Of a DNA stretch of 64,000 bases, positions 43,672-55,030 are shown one piece after another. This DNA comes from Anniella stebbinsi (lineage: Eukaryota; Chordata; Lepidosauria; Squamata; Anniellidae), in contig JARDYH010000003.1 of assembly GCA_029215795.1 (NCBI GenBank), positions 101,898,609 to 101,962,608 of the forward strand. Direction: 5' to 3'. Position numbers and translations under genes: made by a program. Below the pieces are notes generated by a model. That model was not told the DNA's origin. It saw only the letters and a program-made list of their open reading frames with translations, and did no database searches. Position 1 is the first letter of the stretch, and each line of letters opens with the position of its first letter.

Positions 43672-45935
43672 TCAGACAATGATAAACCAGGCTGGGTGAA
43701 ACAAAAGTCAGCATACCATTTGGCTCCTTCAAGAAGGAACAGTGTCACAAAAATTCAAACTTACAAATTTATATGCATTTCCTATTATTTAACCCTTAAC
43801 TTACCAACTTTCTGTGCTAATGACAGATTTTGACTGGCTATCAAACCTGTTCAAAATGTCTGGTCCTGTGACCCAGTCATTTTTGGCCAGAACCACAGAA
43901 TCCCCCCTCCCCCATGATTTGTTTTCCTGCCAATGCTTTTGTCTAGCTTCCCACCCCCCACATGCGGTTTTCTAATACAGTATGGAATATGCTTATATTA
44001 GGCCATGTCCTCTCCTTCCTCTAAGCTCCTGCTGTTTGTCTTACACCAGTGGGAATGGCCACTTGTGCAACAGGGATTTTGAAGTTCTAAAAATAACCCT
44101 GGAAACCAGCAGCAATGCTCATTTCCAGATCGGACAGAGATCAGCACCCTTCTGTGAGCTCCTCTAACTTGCCCCATTCTGAAAATGATTTTTTGTTTTG
44201 CAAATCTTTGTTGTGCAAGCAGTCAGTAGAACTGGCACACAGGAACAATAGGATAAACCATTGTCAGGAGTGATTACACAGAGCCATAGCAAGTGATGGG
44301 TGCCATAGCCTCTCATAACAAAACTCGACACAAGAACAGAGCCAGCACATCAAGTGGAAAGGTTCTGGTCCAGCCTGCTGCACTAGATATTAACCCACAG
44401 GGAGTTCTGTATGTACAGAAGATTTTTTCCCCAAAAAATGGAGCCCACCCTGAGCACTGAATCCTTGTGATCTGGAAATGTCCTGACATGTATCTTTGCT
44501 TTGATGTAAATCAAAACTCCAGTAGCTTGGAGTCTGGTGAGGAAAGAAAACAACTCACAAATATACTTGCAGGATTGCTGAATCACAAAGGTAGATCAGA
44601 CTGCAATGGGTAGACAAGTGTAGTTACTGCTGAGTGCTTATGCAGAGGGCTGTTGGACACACAGTTTCCTTGTAAATACTATTGCTAAGGTATGATCATG
44701 TAAAGCCACAAGTTCTGTTTCTGAAAGGTGCTTGTATTTTGCCTGGAAACTGGGCTTAGTAATGGAATTTTCCTGAATGATGTATTTTGTCTGCCCAAGC
44801 TGCTGATGTTTATTATACAAATGTATAAAGAATTATGTCAATAGAGGCCACTGGAAGGACTGTTAGTTTTAGAACAAGGTGCACTTCTTCTGCCTGTAAA
44901 GTATACCCCATATTGTCTTCTGCCCTTCCTCTGATTGATGCCTTAGCAATCAAGGAGTACTGTATAAATTGACAGTGAATATGGCAATGTATAAGCTTAC
45001 TTGTTCTTAAAATGAAGTAGGTTTTATGGTAATCAGGGACAAGAGGAAGTCCAGTGTAAGGGAGCTTAGTAAAGAAACATAGGACCCAGAGCATTCATGG
45101 GATTCAAGGGTTGAATTGGGGGAATTCTTAGTTTGAAACTGGAATCTAATCTAATAACCTCCTCTGCAGATGGTGTATTCAAGCCTCAGATCCCTCTTCA
45201 AGCATAGAAAGGTATGGAAGTGGGCCACATGGTCCTCTGGGATTGACAAGTATTAGGGGAAGTATTTGCTATTATGCCTAGGGCAGGCATAATAGCAAAT
45301 ACTGGTAGATTGGTCAACAGAAAAGAGTCTTCTGGCTGCTGTGCTCCAGCTCCTAACTGCAGGAGGCGGAGCGCAGCAGTTGAAGAAAACACACAGGAGT
45401 GTATGATCCCTTTATGGCTACCCACAGCCCCAGCCTAGATTGAAACTGAGGGGCAATTCACACTCATGCTTTTTTAAAATTCAGCAGGCAGTGTTCAGGC
45501 TTTTCCACAGTTAGCAAAGAGTGTATTCCTCTGAACGGTTCACCGCATTCCATTTTGGCCAGCTACCAGGAACAAGGCCAATTGCAGGGTCAAATTAGAT
45601 GTGTGAAATTGCATGAAAGCAATTAATGTGCACACTTTGAAAATTGTGAATAGCCCATATTGCAGGAGTGGAGAGAGGAGAGTCAGAGCTTTGGCACATG
45701 GGGAGAGATTTTAACTCTTTCCTCCCTGTTGCAGTCCCAACAAAAATACTTCCTCCTTGAAGCTGCTATCAGCCCTGGAAGGGAAGCTCCCATTGGCACC
45801 AAGAGTAGCTAATAGCAGCTTGGGGGGGGGGGGGGGTTAACTGAGACCATTGGAGGGTAATGTTATTCCCTGCAAAGCCCCCCCCCCCTGATGTTTATTT
45901 ACATTTTTTAAAAATGTATAAGTATTGACAGAGGG
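43672..45935. other. No gene recognised; one perfect hairpin
   Basis: About 2.3 kb without exon or named repeat. It contains the hairpin at 45261-45303 and a G-run at 45823-45836. Confidence 0.5.
45261..45303. repeat. Perfect inverted repeat, 18-bp arms, 7-bp loop
   Basis: AGTATTTGCTATTATGCC is followed after 7 bp by its exact reverse complement. No U-tract downstream and no element context. Confidence 0.9.
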
Positions 45936-46045
45936 AGTGTATCCCTGCTGGTACTTCTAGATCTCTCAGCTGCTTTCGATACCATCAACCATGGTATCCT
46001 CCTGGAACACCAGAGGGGATTGGGAATCGGGGGCACTGTGCTTCA

Positions 46046-46473
46046 GTGGTTCTGGTCCTACCTCTCGGGTGGTTCCAGATGGTGATGCTTAGGGATAGTT
46101 GCTCCTCAAAGAATGAGCTGTTGTGTGGCGTACCTCAAGGCACCATCCTATCTCCAATGCTGGGAGAGATCATCCAGAGGCATGGGGCGGGGTGCTATCA
46201 GTATGCTGATGACACCCAAATATATTTCTCTATGCCTTTGACAACAGCGTCAGCTAAGGATAGTGTGTCTCCTCTGAATGAATGCTTGGAGGCGAAAATG
46301 GGCTGGATGAGGAAAACAAACTGCAGCTGAATCCAGACAAGACGGAGGTACTTACTGTCAAAAGCTCCAACCTGGGTTTGGAGGTGTGTCAACCAGTTCT
46401 GGATGGGGTTACACTCCCCTGTAAGACTGCGTTCGCAGCTTGGGGGTGCTGCTGGATCCTTCACTCCAAATGA
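46046..46473 (+). pseudogene. L2 reverse transcriptase remnant
   Basis: Forward frames give ELLCGVPQGTILSPML (motif B region) and YQYADDTQIYFS, the catalytic YADD box, intact. After a frame change (46282-46473) NKLQLNPDKTEVLTV and the start of the C-terminal region. The upstream motif [13 protein letters not shown] (45965-46005) is in another frame. Indels near 46080 and 46300 kill the gene. The active enzyme would prime reverse transcription at the target. Confidence 0.88.
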
Positions 46474-46527
46474 GAGCCCAGATAGATACGGCGGCCAAGA
46501 GTGCCTACTATCAGCTTTGGCTGATAC

Positions 46528-46847
46528 TAGGCTGACCATATGAAAAGGAGGACAGGGCTCATGTAATTTTAACAGTTGTAGAGAAGAGGGAAATTCAGCT
46601 GGTGTCATTTGTATGCAGTTCGTACCTGGTGAAATTCCCTCTTCATTACAACAGTTAAAGCTGCAGGAGCCCAGCCCTCTTTTGTATCTGTTCACTCTAG
46701 TATAGTGCATGCAACTTTAATTGCTTTGATGAAGAGGTGATTTCACCAGGTAGTAATTGCATACAGATGACACTGGCTGAAATTCCCTTTTCTCTTCAAC
46801 TGTTAAAGTTACATGAGCCCTGTCCTCCTTTTCATATGGTCAGCCTA
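46528..46847. mobile_element. hAT MITE, TAGGCTGACC family, inside L2
   Basis: TAGGCTGACCATATGAAAAG and CTTTTCATATGGTCAGCCTA are perfect 20-bp inverted ends. Exact 8-bp duplication GCTGATAC at 46520-46527 and 46848-46855. Length 320 bp, interior near-palindromic. Any open frames across it are artefacts. Confidence 0.95.
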
Positions 46848-47059
46848 GCTGATACACCAGCAGCACCCCTTCCTAGTAACTTCGAGGTACCTTCGAGGCT
46901 CGATGTCTGCAATGTGCTGTACATAGGGCTACCTTTGTGCCTAGTCCGGAAACTTCAATTAGTTCAAAATATGGCAGCCAGGCTGGCCAACAATACACCA
47001 ATTGTTATTGTTGTGTATTATTACACCAATTTTAAAATCACTTCACTGGCTGTCAATTA

Positions 47060-47414
47060 GGCCTCCTCCACACGAGACATTTAATGAGCCTTGAAGGCTC
47101 ATTATAAATTTTACCTCCACACCAGCGGAGCGCAAAACGGGCGTACAGGCGCGTTATCTCCCCGATAATGCGCATTTTCGAATGCGCGTTAAATAGCGAC
47201 TTTTATTTTGCTCCGGCCGTTAAAGCGCATTTTCGCCGTGTGAACAAGCGATTATGCGCATTAACGTCTTCTAAAGCGCTTTTTGGACATCAATTAATGC
47301 GCTTCGCCGCCTCTCGCCGCCTCCCGTGCAGAGGGATTAGGCGTAAATGCGCCTCCGCGATAATGCGCATAATCCCCGAACCGGGCGCAAAAGCGCATCC
47401 TTGTGGAGGGGGCC
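47060..47414 (+). mobile_element. CpG-rich 3-bp-TSD MITE, copy 5, best preserved
   Basis: Starts GGCCTCCTCCACACGAGAC and ends CTTGTGGAGGGGGCC; exact 3-bp duplication TTA (47057-47059, 47415-47417) in the L2 sequence. It has the highest density of intact CpG words (AATGCGCATTTTCGAATGCG, GCGCTTTTTGG, GCGCAAAAGCGCATCC), so it is likely the youngest copy. Confidence 0.93.
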
Positions 47415-47897
47415 TTAATTTCTGGGCAAAGTATAAAATGTTGGTTATTATCTTTAAAGCCCTACATGGTTTGGGTCCAGGTTACCTGTGGGATCACCTT
47501 CTCCTGTACAATCCGCCCCGCACATTCAGGTCCTTTGGGAAGAACTTACTCTAGTCAGCCAAAATTAGGTTGACAACCGTGACCCAGAGGACCGTCTCTT
47601 CTGCTGCTCCCAGACTGTGGAATGGGCTGCAGGGAGAGATTCGCCAACTTAACAGTCTTCCGGAATTTAAGAAAGCCATAGAGACTGATCTCTTCCAGCA
47701 GGCCTACTGAGTTGAATTTTAAGATGCCTTTTAATAATATATTAATTTATATGTTTTTATTAATTCATTAGTTTTATATGTTTTTAATCAGTTTTATGTA
47801 TTTTATGCTGTTTTGTATTTAATGTTGTTCCCTGTCTCGATCCAGAGGGAGAGGTGGGTAATAAATAAATAAATAAATATATTATTATTATTATTAC

Positions 47898-48435
47898 ATT
47901 AATTGTTCCCATGCAATTAATGGCACATCTAGTTTGGCCCTTAATAATAAGGCTTCTCAGGCATGTGGTAAAGTCATTCTTCTTTGTTTCTTCTGTGCAG
48001 TCCCAGAGTTATTGGCAAGCAATTTGGACAAGGCTAAACTAACGTCAGAAATGGAACTGTTACGGGATGAGCAACATGTGACTGGAATGCTGGAATGATG
48101 CCAGTCAAACCACTTTTGTATGATTTTCTTACTTTGATGATTGATAGGCCCAACTTCTATGCCCAGTACTATCTGACAAGATTAATTAATGCAAGGAAAA
48201 GTTTCCATCCAACAGTTCTGCCTCTTTGAAGAGGATGTTGCTGCTAATGGCAGAATGCTGGACCTGTCTGGACATGATATTGGTTGGAAACAGCCATGAA
48301 TGTAGCTGTGAGCTGTATTATCTCCATGCTGCTATGTTCCACTGCTAGGCTGTGAGTCTGAATTATTTATTTTATTGATTTCTATACTGCCCAGTAGCTA
48401 AAGCTCTCTTTTTCCCATCCTAGTTAGATACATAA

Positions 48436-48481
<46 letters not shown>

Positions 48482-49140
48482 TTTTGGAATCAGCAAGATG
48501 ACTTGCCAAAACAACTGCTGTTTTGACTTCATAACCTGGGAATTTGGCCCCTAAAGCAGCAGATTTGCAGGGTGAAATGCTAGCAAGGCACTGTGAAAAT
48601 GAAAGAGGTTTTATTTCCCTGAAACAGGATGAGAGGGAGGAAGGAAGATATAACAGGACAATTTGCAGTCAACACAGAGGCAGCATTTCCAGGGATAATG
48701 GACTTAATGCAGAGGAAAGATTGAAAGAATGCCAAGAGGGGGACTCCTAGAGAATGCTGATACGCAAGTGCTGCAGGAAGGATGATGAAGGGTACATGGA
48801 AGCACTCTGGGGAAAAATGCTCTGGAGATATTGTATGATGGCAGATAAAAGATGCAGGAATGGGAAATACTTCATCGAATGAATAAAGCCACAGGTTTTA
48901 ACATTCCTTCTGAAAGCTCAATGTTGTTTATTACATTGGTGCTCCGTCCCAGAAAGCATTCAACCCTACTGCTAGTCTGAGGGAATGTGAGTGGAGAAGG
49001 AATGCCCGAGAGACATTTGACATCTGCTGTATACAGATTTATTTTTGATCACCTACCAGTGTGTGGGATCCTCTAATGAAAGGATTGTGGTTTCAACAAG
49101 AACACCGCAGGGAGGCTGCATAATCCTAAAGCTGTGATTT
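47898..49140. other. No gene; (CT)n at 48437-48478
   Basis: A CT repeat of about 20 units and a weak dispersed block at 48362-48415. No exon seen. Confidence 0.5.
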
Positions 49141-49450
49141 TTCACTTTATTTATTTATTCAAAACAATTCTTGGCCACATTTCAGTGTGGCCAAGTCGCC
49201 TCACAAGGCGACTTACAATAATACATAAAAACAATTAAAATATTAAAACAAAAAACATAAACACAATAAAATAGCAATTAAAAACAATAAAAGCCAACAA
49301 TAAAGCCAGCAAGAACACCAATGGCAAGAGAAGCAATGCCAGTAGTCCTATCATGCGAAGAAGGCCCACAACGCAATGAACATGTTTTTCAAGGCTTTCT
49401 TAAAAGCTTACAAGGACAGTGCATGGTGGGAATTTGTTCCATTATTTACC
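49141..49450. repeat. Dispersed repeat with AT-rich tail
   Basis: 'TTTATTTATTTATTC' then 'TCGCCTCACAAGGCGACTTA' and a poly-A-like region 'AACAATTAAAATATTAAAAC'. Similar to blocks at 36065 and 61640. Class unknown. Confidence 0.45.
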
Positions 49451-49739
49451 TTCAGAAAACACTTTCCATATTAACTTGGCTGTCAAGTATCTCTCCCAGA
49501 ACCCTTGTGCATTAGAGGGTTTGAGGAAACATTCAAAGGCTGGCCACTGTCCAGTTTTTTTGTGGGGGGAGGGGACAACTGTATTCTAGCTATATTCTTC
49601 CCCCACCCCCCAGTTGGGCAGGGGAAGGATTAGCCCCACTTTTGGTATCACAGTTCCATTTCTCCCAAACAACAACAACAACAACAACTGACCCATAATG
49701 GCTGCTTCTAATTTAAAAATCTGTTTAACATGAGTCAGC

Positions 49740-49935
49740 AGTATGATACGGCTGCAAAAAATGCCTTTGCAGTTTTATGCTGCATTAGTTTCCAAGTCAT
49801 GGAAATTAATAGTTCCACTCTATTGTGTACTAATCAGACCTCACCTGGAGCACTGTGTTCAGTTGTGGGCATCACACTTTAAGAAGAATGTAGCAAACTG
49901 GAACAGGTTTAGAGGAGGGCAACAAAGAAGGTTGT
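49740..49935 (+). mobile_element. CR1 LINE fragment
   Basis: Forward translation CVLIRPHLEHCVQLWASHFKK is the CR1 C-terminal stretch (RP-LEYCVQ-WSPH), followed by 'GGTTTAGAGGAGGGCAACAA'. Confidence 0.8.
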
Positions 49936-50467
49936 GGCATACACATTATTTCAATCATATGGCATGGTATCCTATGCTGTGGTTAGTTCCAGCTGCCCAA
50001 TCCTACTGTGGCTGGTTCAAACTGAGAAACTCTTTTGTTTCTCACATGGTTGAAACAGGCTGTATAATTCTACTGGTTTTCAAAATGTCAGGCAACTTTC
50101 TTTTGGAGAGAATCAAAACAGATCAGCATACAATACAAAGAGAATTTCTGCACCAGCCAGCCATTCTGGACTATTAGCAAATCCTTAATAGCCTTGAGGG
50201 TGTTAATAGGGATAGGCGAAGAATAGATCTACCTATTGATAAAATTTAATAAACATTTTTTTTTCAGTTTAACATGTGTTAAGGGCTTTTCATGTTCATC
50301 AGGGGTGGTGATAAGTAGCTAAAAGATTCAAGATTCAGGCCCATAGGACAAAAATTTGCATAAATTTGCATATGCTAATTTACATATGCAAGTATATGTG
50401 CATAAATAGAAATAATTGCTATAATTTAATTTTATAGAAGGCAAGCTAATTAATTTCTTTTTTACTT

Positions 50468-50967
50468 TCAGGATAGAACCACACTTCAAGAAGGATGCAG
50501 ACAATCTGAAGCATGTTCATAGGAGGGCAACAAGGATGATCAGGGGTCTGGAAACAAAGTCCTATGAGGAGAGATTGAAAGAACTGGGCAGGTTTAGCCT
50601 GGAGAAGAGAAGATTGAGGGGAGACATGATAGCACTCTTCCAATACTTAAAAGGTTGTCACACAGAGGAGGGCCAGGATCTCTTCTCAATCAACCCAGAA
50701 TGCAGGACACGGAATAATAGGCTCAAGTTAAAGGAAGCCAGATTCCGGCTGGACATCAGGAAAAACTGCCTGACTGTTAAAGCAGTACAACAATGGAACC
50801 AATGACCTAGGGAGGTGGTGAGCTCTCCCACATTAGAGGCATTCAAGAGGCAGCTGGACAATCATCTGTCAGGGCTGCTTTAAGGTAGATTTCTGCATTG
50901 AGCAGGAGGTTGGACTCGATGGCCTTATAGGCCCCTTTCAGCTCTACTCTATGATTCTATGATGTGA
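50468..50967 (+). mobile_element. CR1 LINE 3' fragment, well preserved
   Basis: An open frame of 89 codons (50536-50805) reads [39 protein letters not shown] and LDIRKNCLTVKAVQQWNQ, the C-terminus of CR1 ORF2, without stops. The 3' end is 'CTCTACTCTATGATTCTATG'. It is the same region as 6232-6465 minus. The Harbinger element begins immediately after. Confidence 0.93.
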
Positions 50968-51339
50968 TTATGAAATTGTTTCTGAACCAATGTAGAAATG
51001 GGAACACGGCCACTGGGCCATTGCAAAATGTTGGTGGATTAATCAGAAAGGCAGGCCACCCTCGCCCTGGGCAAAGCTAAGGCACAACGGTTAAGTCTCC
51101 TCAGAGCATAGCACCTCAATGCAGGAAGGGAAGCAATGTAGGGGGGGTGGCCCTCTCCCTCAGGAAGCGATGCCAGTCCAGAGATGCTCACTCCAGATCC
51201 ACTGCTCACACATGGGGGTAGCGCACCCAGATCCACTCCCCGATCTTTGGACACATCTGTGCTGCCTCTGCCCATGCCCCACTCTCTCCAGTCAGGTTCA
51301 GGGGGCACAGGAAGGGCACCATGTCCCTCCCATCCACAG

Positions 51340-52434
51340 GAATGGCATCATTGTCATCACCTGGCCAACAGGTCAGGGTGGTCTGACAGTAACACATCCC
51401 CATGAGACTCACAGATGTTGTGCAGAATGCAGCACCACATGATGACATCTGGGATGGTGTCAGACTGAAAGTCAAGCAAACTAAACAGGGAGCGCCAATG
51501 TGCCTTCAGGCGCCCAAAGGCACGCTCAACAGGCAGGTGGGCGCAGCAGTGGTAGTAACTGAAGTTCCTCTGTACAGGTATCTGGGGGTAGAGGTAAGGG
51601 CCCATCAGCCACGGCTGAAGGGCAAATGCCTGGTCAGCCAGGAGCACAGGGCCCACAGCATGCCCACACATGGAAGCGGGGCCAGAGGAGAAGAAGTGCC
51701 CTGTCGCCAGCTTGTCTGCCAGGGAGGAGTTCCAGAAGATGGCCGTATTGTGGCTCCGGCCAGACACCCCCGCAAACACATCCAGGAACCTTCCCTTGGC
51801 ATCCGCCACAGCCTAAACAGCCATGCTGTAGTAGTGCTTGCAGTTGTAGGACTCGTTCCATGAGGGGCCCCCAGGATGCACACATGGGTAGAGTCCCACT
51901 GCCCGTGGAAAGCCACGCATGTTCTTCTTGTCCCCAACCCGGATGACATCAGTGAGGTACAGCTCATTCAGCACCCTCATGGTCTCCCGGAAAATCTCAC
52001 ACGTAGTCAACTTGCCCACCCCAAAGATTGTGGAGGTAGCCCATGTTGAAGGCCAGCTTGTACAGCATCAATGCAAGGTGGCGGGAGACTGGAATAGACC
52101 CATCCATCACAGTGAATTCTCTCCACAGAATTGGGGTCACCTCAGCCACCAGCTGATCAAGCATCACAGGGGACATCTGTAAGCTGCCACAGAAATGCTC
52201 ATCATCCCACTCCTCTAAATTTGCCCACACGGCGTCGGTCCGCAGAAGCCTGAGGAAAGATGTTGGGCTGTTCGTGCTGGATGAGATGGTGGCAGGGGAG
52301 GTGCTGCTTGAGGAGCAGGCATTCCTGGCAACTGCAGCTGGATGGTTTGGCAGCAAAGAGGGGCTAGTAGATCCACTGGCCCTGCCTGTTGCCCTGGGCA
52401 AAGGTGGGCTGGGGTCAGCTTGTCCCCACTCCAA
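51340..52434 (-). pseudogene. PIF/Harbinger DDE transposase, broken
   Basis: N-terminal part at 51997-52434: NLEEWDDEHFCGSLQMSP and RHLALMLYKLAFNMGYLH. After a 2-bp loss near 52027 the frame changes to LTTCEIFRETMRVLNELYL (51813-52019). The first catalytic Asp is in WDSTHVCILGAP, in a shifted frame at about 51890. An in-frame TAG follows YYSMAV near 51810. The C-terminal 150 codons (51357-51809) are open: ADAKGRFLDVFAGVSGRSH, LLADQAFALQPWLMGPYLYP with the second Asp at residue 59, HLPVERAFGRLKAHW with the Glu at residue 95, and WCCILHNICESHG. HARBI1-like fold (DDE_Tnp_4). It would cut at the terminal repeats and insert into 3-bp sites. Few lesions, so decay is recent compared with 15890-17000. 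Confidence 0.93.
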
Positions 52435-52484
52435 GGGCGTACTGGTAAGTGGAGGGGGGGCTTCTGCACTTGCTGTGGGACAGC

Positions 52485-52880
52485 TCAGGTAGAGGTGTCG
52501 TCATGGTGGATGGCTTGGGCCTTGGGTGGAACGGCTGGTGCAATGCCGCTGCCTGCGGTGTAATCCTGGCACGATGTTATGATGCTCCTCCAGCAAGCGA
52601 GCCAGCTCATTGTACAAGGGCATACGGTGCGTGGCTCGACCCCACTTCTGTGGTTGTGTGTGACAATCTCCTTGAACTTCCTCTGAAGGCTGTGCAGCTT
52701 GTCCTTGCATTGTTTGGTGCTGCAGTTGTATCCCCAATCCTTCATCTGCCTGGAGAGACATGGGTAGAGCTGGTCATGCCTGGATGTGGCCATGATGCTG
52801 CGGGCATCGTGGCTACCCCAGAGTTCTATGAAGGCCCCTATCTCTGCCTCAGACCAGTGGAGAGCTCTGCATCTTCCAGG
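52485..52880 (-). pseudogene. Harbinger Myb/SANT-like DNA-binding protein, broken
   Basis: Minus-strand translation from about 52865: WSEAEIGAFIELWGSHDARS, then DQLYPCLSRQMKDWGYNCST and KQCKDKLHSLQRKFKEIV. These are three helices of a Myb/SANT-like domain with the typical tryptophans. PCYNELARLLEEHH-type sequence continues in another frame at 52560-52625, so there is a frameshift near 52620. In Harbinger transposons this second protein helps the transposase enter the nucleus and bind the transposon ends. It lies 50 bp upstream of the transposase on the same strand, as expected. Confidence 0.85.
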
Positions 52881-53075
52881 GAGCTCCTGGCTGCTGCCTG
52901 AGCGATGGGGTTGTGACCCACTGCCCTCGGGCTGGCTGTCAGAGATGTCCTTGGCCTCGAGATCTATGGTGGCGGTTGCACCACTTTAGAATGCAGGCGA
53001 TTAGCTATAGGGCTCACCTAGATGTAGGCCTCCTGTGTGCCAGTGGAGGAGTTGATGCAAGGGAGCTGGAGATAG

Positions 53076-53774
53076 TTATGGGAAGTTGCCCTGAAGAGTG
53101 GGGCCAGGAGGGGTTGATAGAGGCCCGGAGATGCATGGCTGTGAGAGTGTTATGCTTCTTTTGGATGTTTCACACAACAACCGCAGCTGGCGCGTCCAGC
53201 AGCTTCTGAAGGTGGGATGCCCATGTGTGCCGTTTGGCTGGAGAGCCAGTGAGCGCTGTCTGGCCAGGTTGGATGGAAGGAGGGGAGCTGGGCAAGCGGT
53301 GCTTTGCCAGGGCGGCTGGATGCAGGTGCACAGAAGGAGCAAGGGGCACAGAGGCTGTGGGGCTTGCGAAGAGCGATGGGGGGAACTGGGGCGGCACCCT
53401 GTGTACCGGGGCAGCTGGATTTGTCTGGGGAGAAGGGAGGGGGACCGGAGTTGTGGCACCTGTTCTCGCTGGCTCCCCAGGAGCGGGCCTTTGGGTAGCC
53501 TCTGCAGAGCGGTTGGGGGCTGTGGGGTGGTGCTTGGATGCGTAACACTCTGTGGTGAAGAGCACTGACAGGTGCCACTGCTGCTGCAGCCACACGGAGT
53601 GAGTTGTTTCAGAAGCCGGTCCTCTGGTGAGCTCCACGAGGACTGCAGGGGGAAGCAGGCATCATCAGTTGCTATGCAGAAGTTGGAATCGAGTTGTGCG
53701 GGTTGTAGAGGACCAGCCGGGGTGCTTTTGGCCACTCTTGTTGGCAGGCTCCATGGGCTTGTGAAATAATGCAC
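53076..53774 (-). other. Open frame of 232 codons in the Harbinger leader
   Basis: Uninterrupted minus-strand frame in a GC-rich region upstream of the Myb-like gene, rich in Pro, Ser, Leu and Gln, without recognisable domain. Overlapping frames on both strands are also open (base composition), so it may be a chance frame or an untranslated leader. Confidence 0.25.
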
Positions 53775-54000
53775 TCAATGCATGAAATGAACGCACGCAG
53801 CCCGACACATGATAGGTTAATAAACGGATTTCGGGATAAGCAATGGAGCAACCCGTTGTTTTTCTCCATTGCTTAATCCCCCCAAATAGCGTACTGTGAG
53901 TTGTGTGTGCATTGTGTGTCGCCTGGCACGCGAAACAATAATCAACACAACTGATGGTTGATCCCCCCTTCATTGATTATCGTGTCATCCGAATCACGCC

Positions 54001-55030
54001 ATTATGGGTTGGGGGGGAAAACTCCCACCAGATGACACAATAACCCACTATAGGTGAATGCAGTCACCTTGTCTCTAATACAGGTGCGGATAACACTGAT
54101 CCTTCCCTGACAGCAGGTGTGAAGGGAGCAATATTGCATTCAGCTCCAGAGAAGATCTGCAGCTGACCTCCAGTTTCCCAAAAATGTTCTTCCCCCATGA
54201 AAGAGGCTTCCATTTTTTTTGTCTCATTCTCAGGGCATTTTCTAATTTATTTGAATTTCTTTTGACTGTGTTTTGGATCTTACCTAATCACTGTTCTGTG
54301 GCTGAGGGTACTGTCTGTGTTTTTGTTGTTGTGCTATTACACATCTTTCCACTGCTCTGCAGTCTCCCAGGCTGCCTGCATGTCCTGATCAGAAAAAAGC
54401 CTTATGGGAGGAGTTACCTCATGATAGTTTCCCCTCAGCTTTAATTGAAGTGTGGGAGGCCTAGGAGGCGACAGGCTGCCAGAGAGATGGTTGTGAAATA
54501 AAAAATAGAGCATTCCTCAGCCACTTCAAAAGTCAGGTAAGCACAAGAACCATGAACCAAGCCCATGAGGATTTCACTCAAATTTCTTTTCCTTTGAATT
54601 TCTTTTTATAAGCATTTTCTTTTCTATTAAATGGAATGAGAATGGTAAAAAAAATGGAAATTAAATTTTTGGCATAGCACTAGTTAGCACTATTTGGAAG
54701 ATTAAACCCCCAAATTGATTCTGTGAGGAGAGAAAAGGAGGCATCAATCAGGAAAAGAGTTTCTGAGGAAATGGTGAAGCAGGAAAGAGCTTTGCTACAC
54801 GAGGCTGTTAATCATTGTATCTAATTCCAGTTTTATCATAGAACAGAGATCTGAGGTGAGTGTGAATGAGGAGGTTGCATGTGAGTTCACATGTGTGTGC
54901 GCATCCCCTGCCAGTCCAGCAGACACTTGCTCTGGCCCTCAGGACTGAAAAGGTCGTGCGCCCCCCCCCCCCCGCCTTAAGTGAAATTACCAGAAATTAT
55001 ACCTACAAGCTTCTTAGGAATTGAACTTAG
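54001..55030. other. No gene recognised
   Basis: The first 60 bp include 'AGATGACACAATAACCCACT', another piece resembling a Harbinger end, so a second MITE may abut the element at 54000. The rest is blank. C-run at 54960-54974. Confidence 0.4.

Larger units (their letters stand above)
45936..47897 (+). mobile_element. L2-type LINE, split by two MITEs
   Basis: The 5' fragment encodes [19 protein letters not shown]. After the reverse transcriptase come MITE insertions at 46528-46847 and 47060-47414. The 3' end has 'GATCTCTTCCAGCAGGCCTA' and 'CAGAGGGAGAGGTGGGTAAT', then AAAT repeats and ATT repeats to 47897. Removing the MITEs and one copy of each target duplication rejoins the LINE at GGCTGATACACC and CAATTAATTTC. 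5'-truncated. Confidence 0.9.
51000..54000 (-). mobile_element. PIF/Harbinger transposon, near full length, inactive
   Basis: Right end (the 5' side of the genes) is at 54000, reversed GGCGTGATTCGGATGACACG then ATAATCAATG. It matches the ends of the MITEs at 34216 and 59496. Gene order on the minus strand: leader with a long open frame, Myb/SANT-like gene, transposase. The left terminus is not found near 51000, so it is truncated or diverged, and a target duplication cannot be shown. About 3 kb, within the usual Harbinger range. Confidence 0.8.

Noticed and set aside
53098..53568. Plus-strand open frames opposite the Harbinger leader
   Set aside because: Antisense to the element's coding strand and explained by GC-rich composition.
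53960..54060. A complete second MITE abutting 54000
   Set aside because: Only one partial end-like word (AGATGACACAATAACCC) is visible, and no partner end is found.
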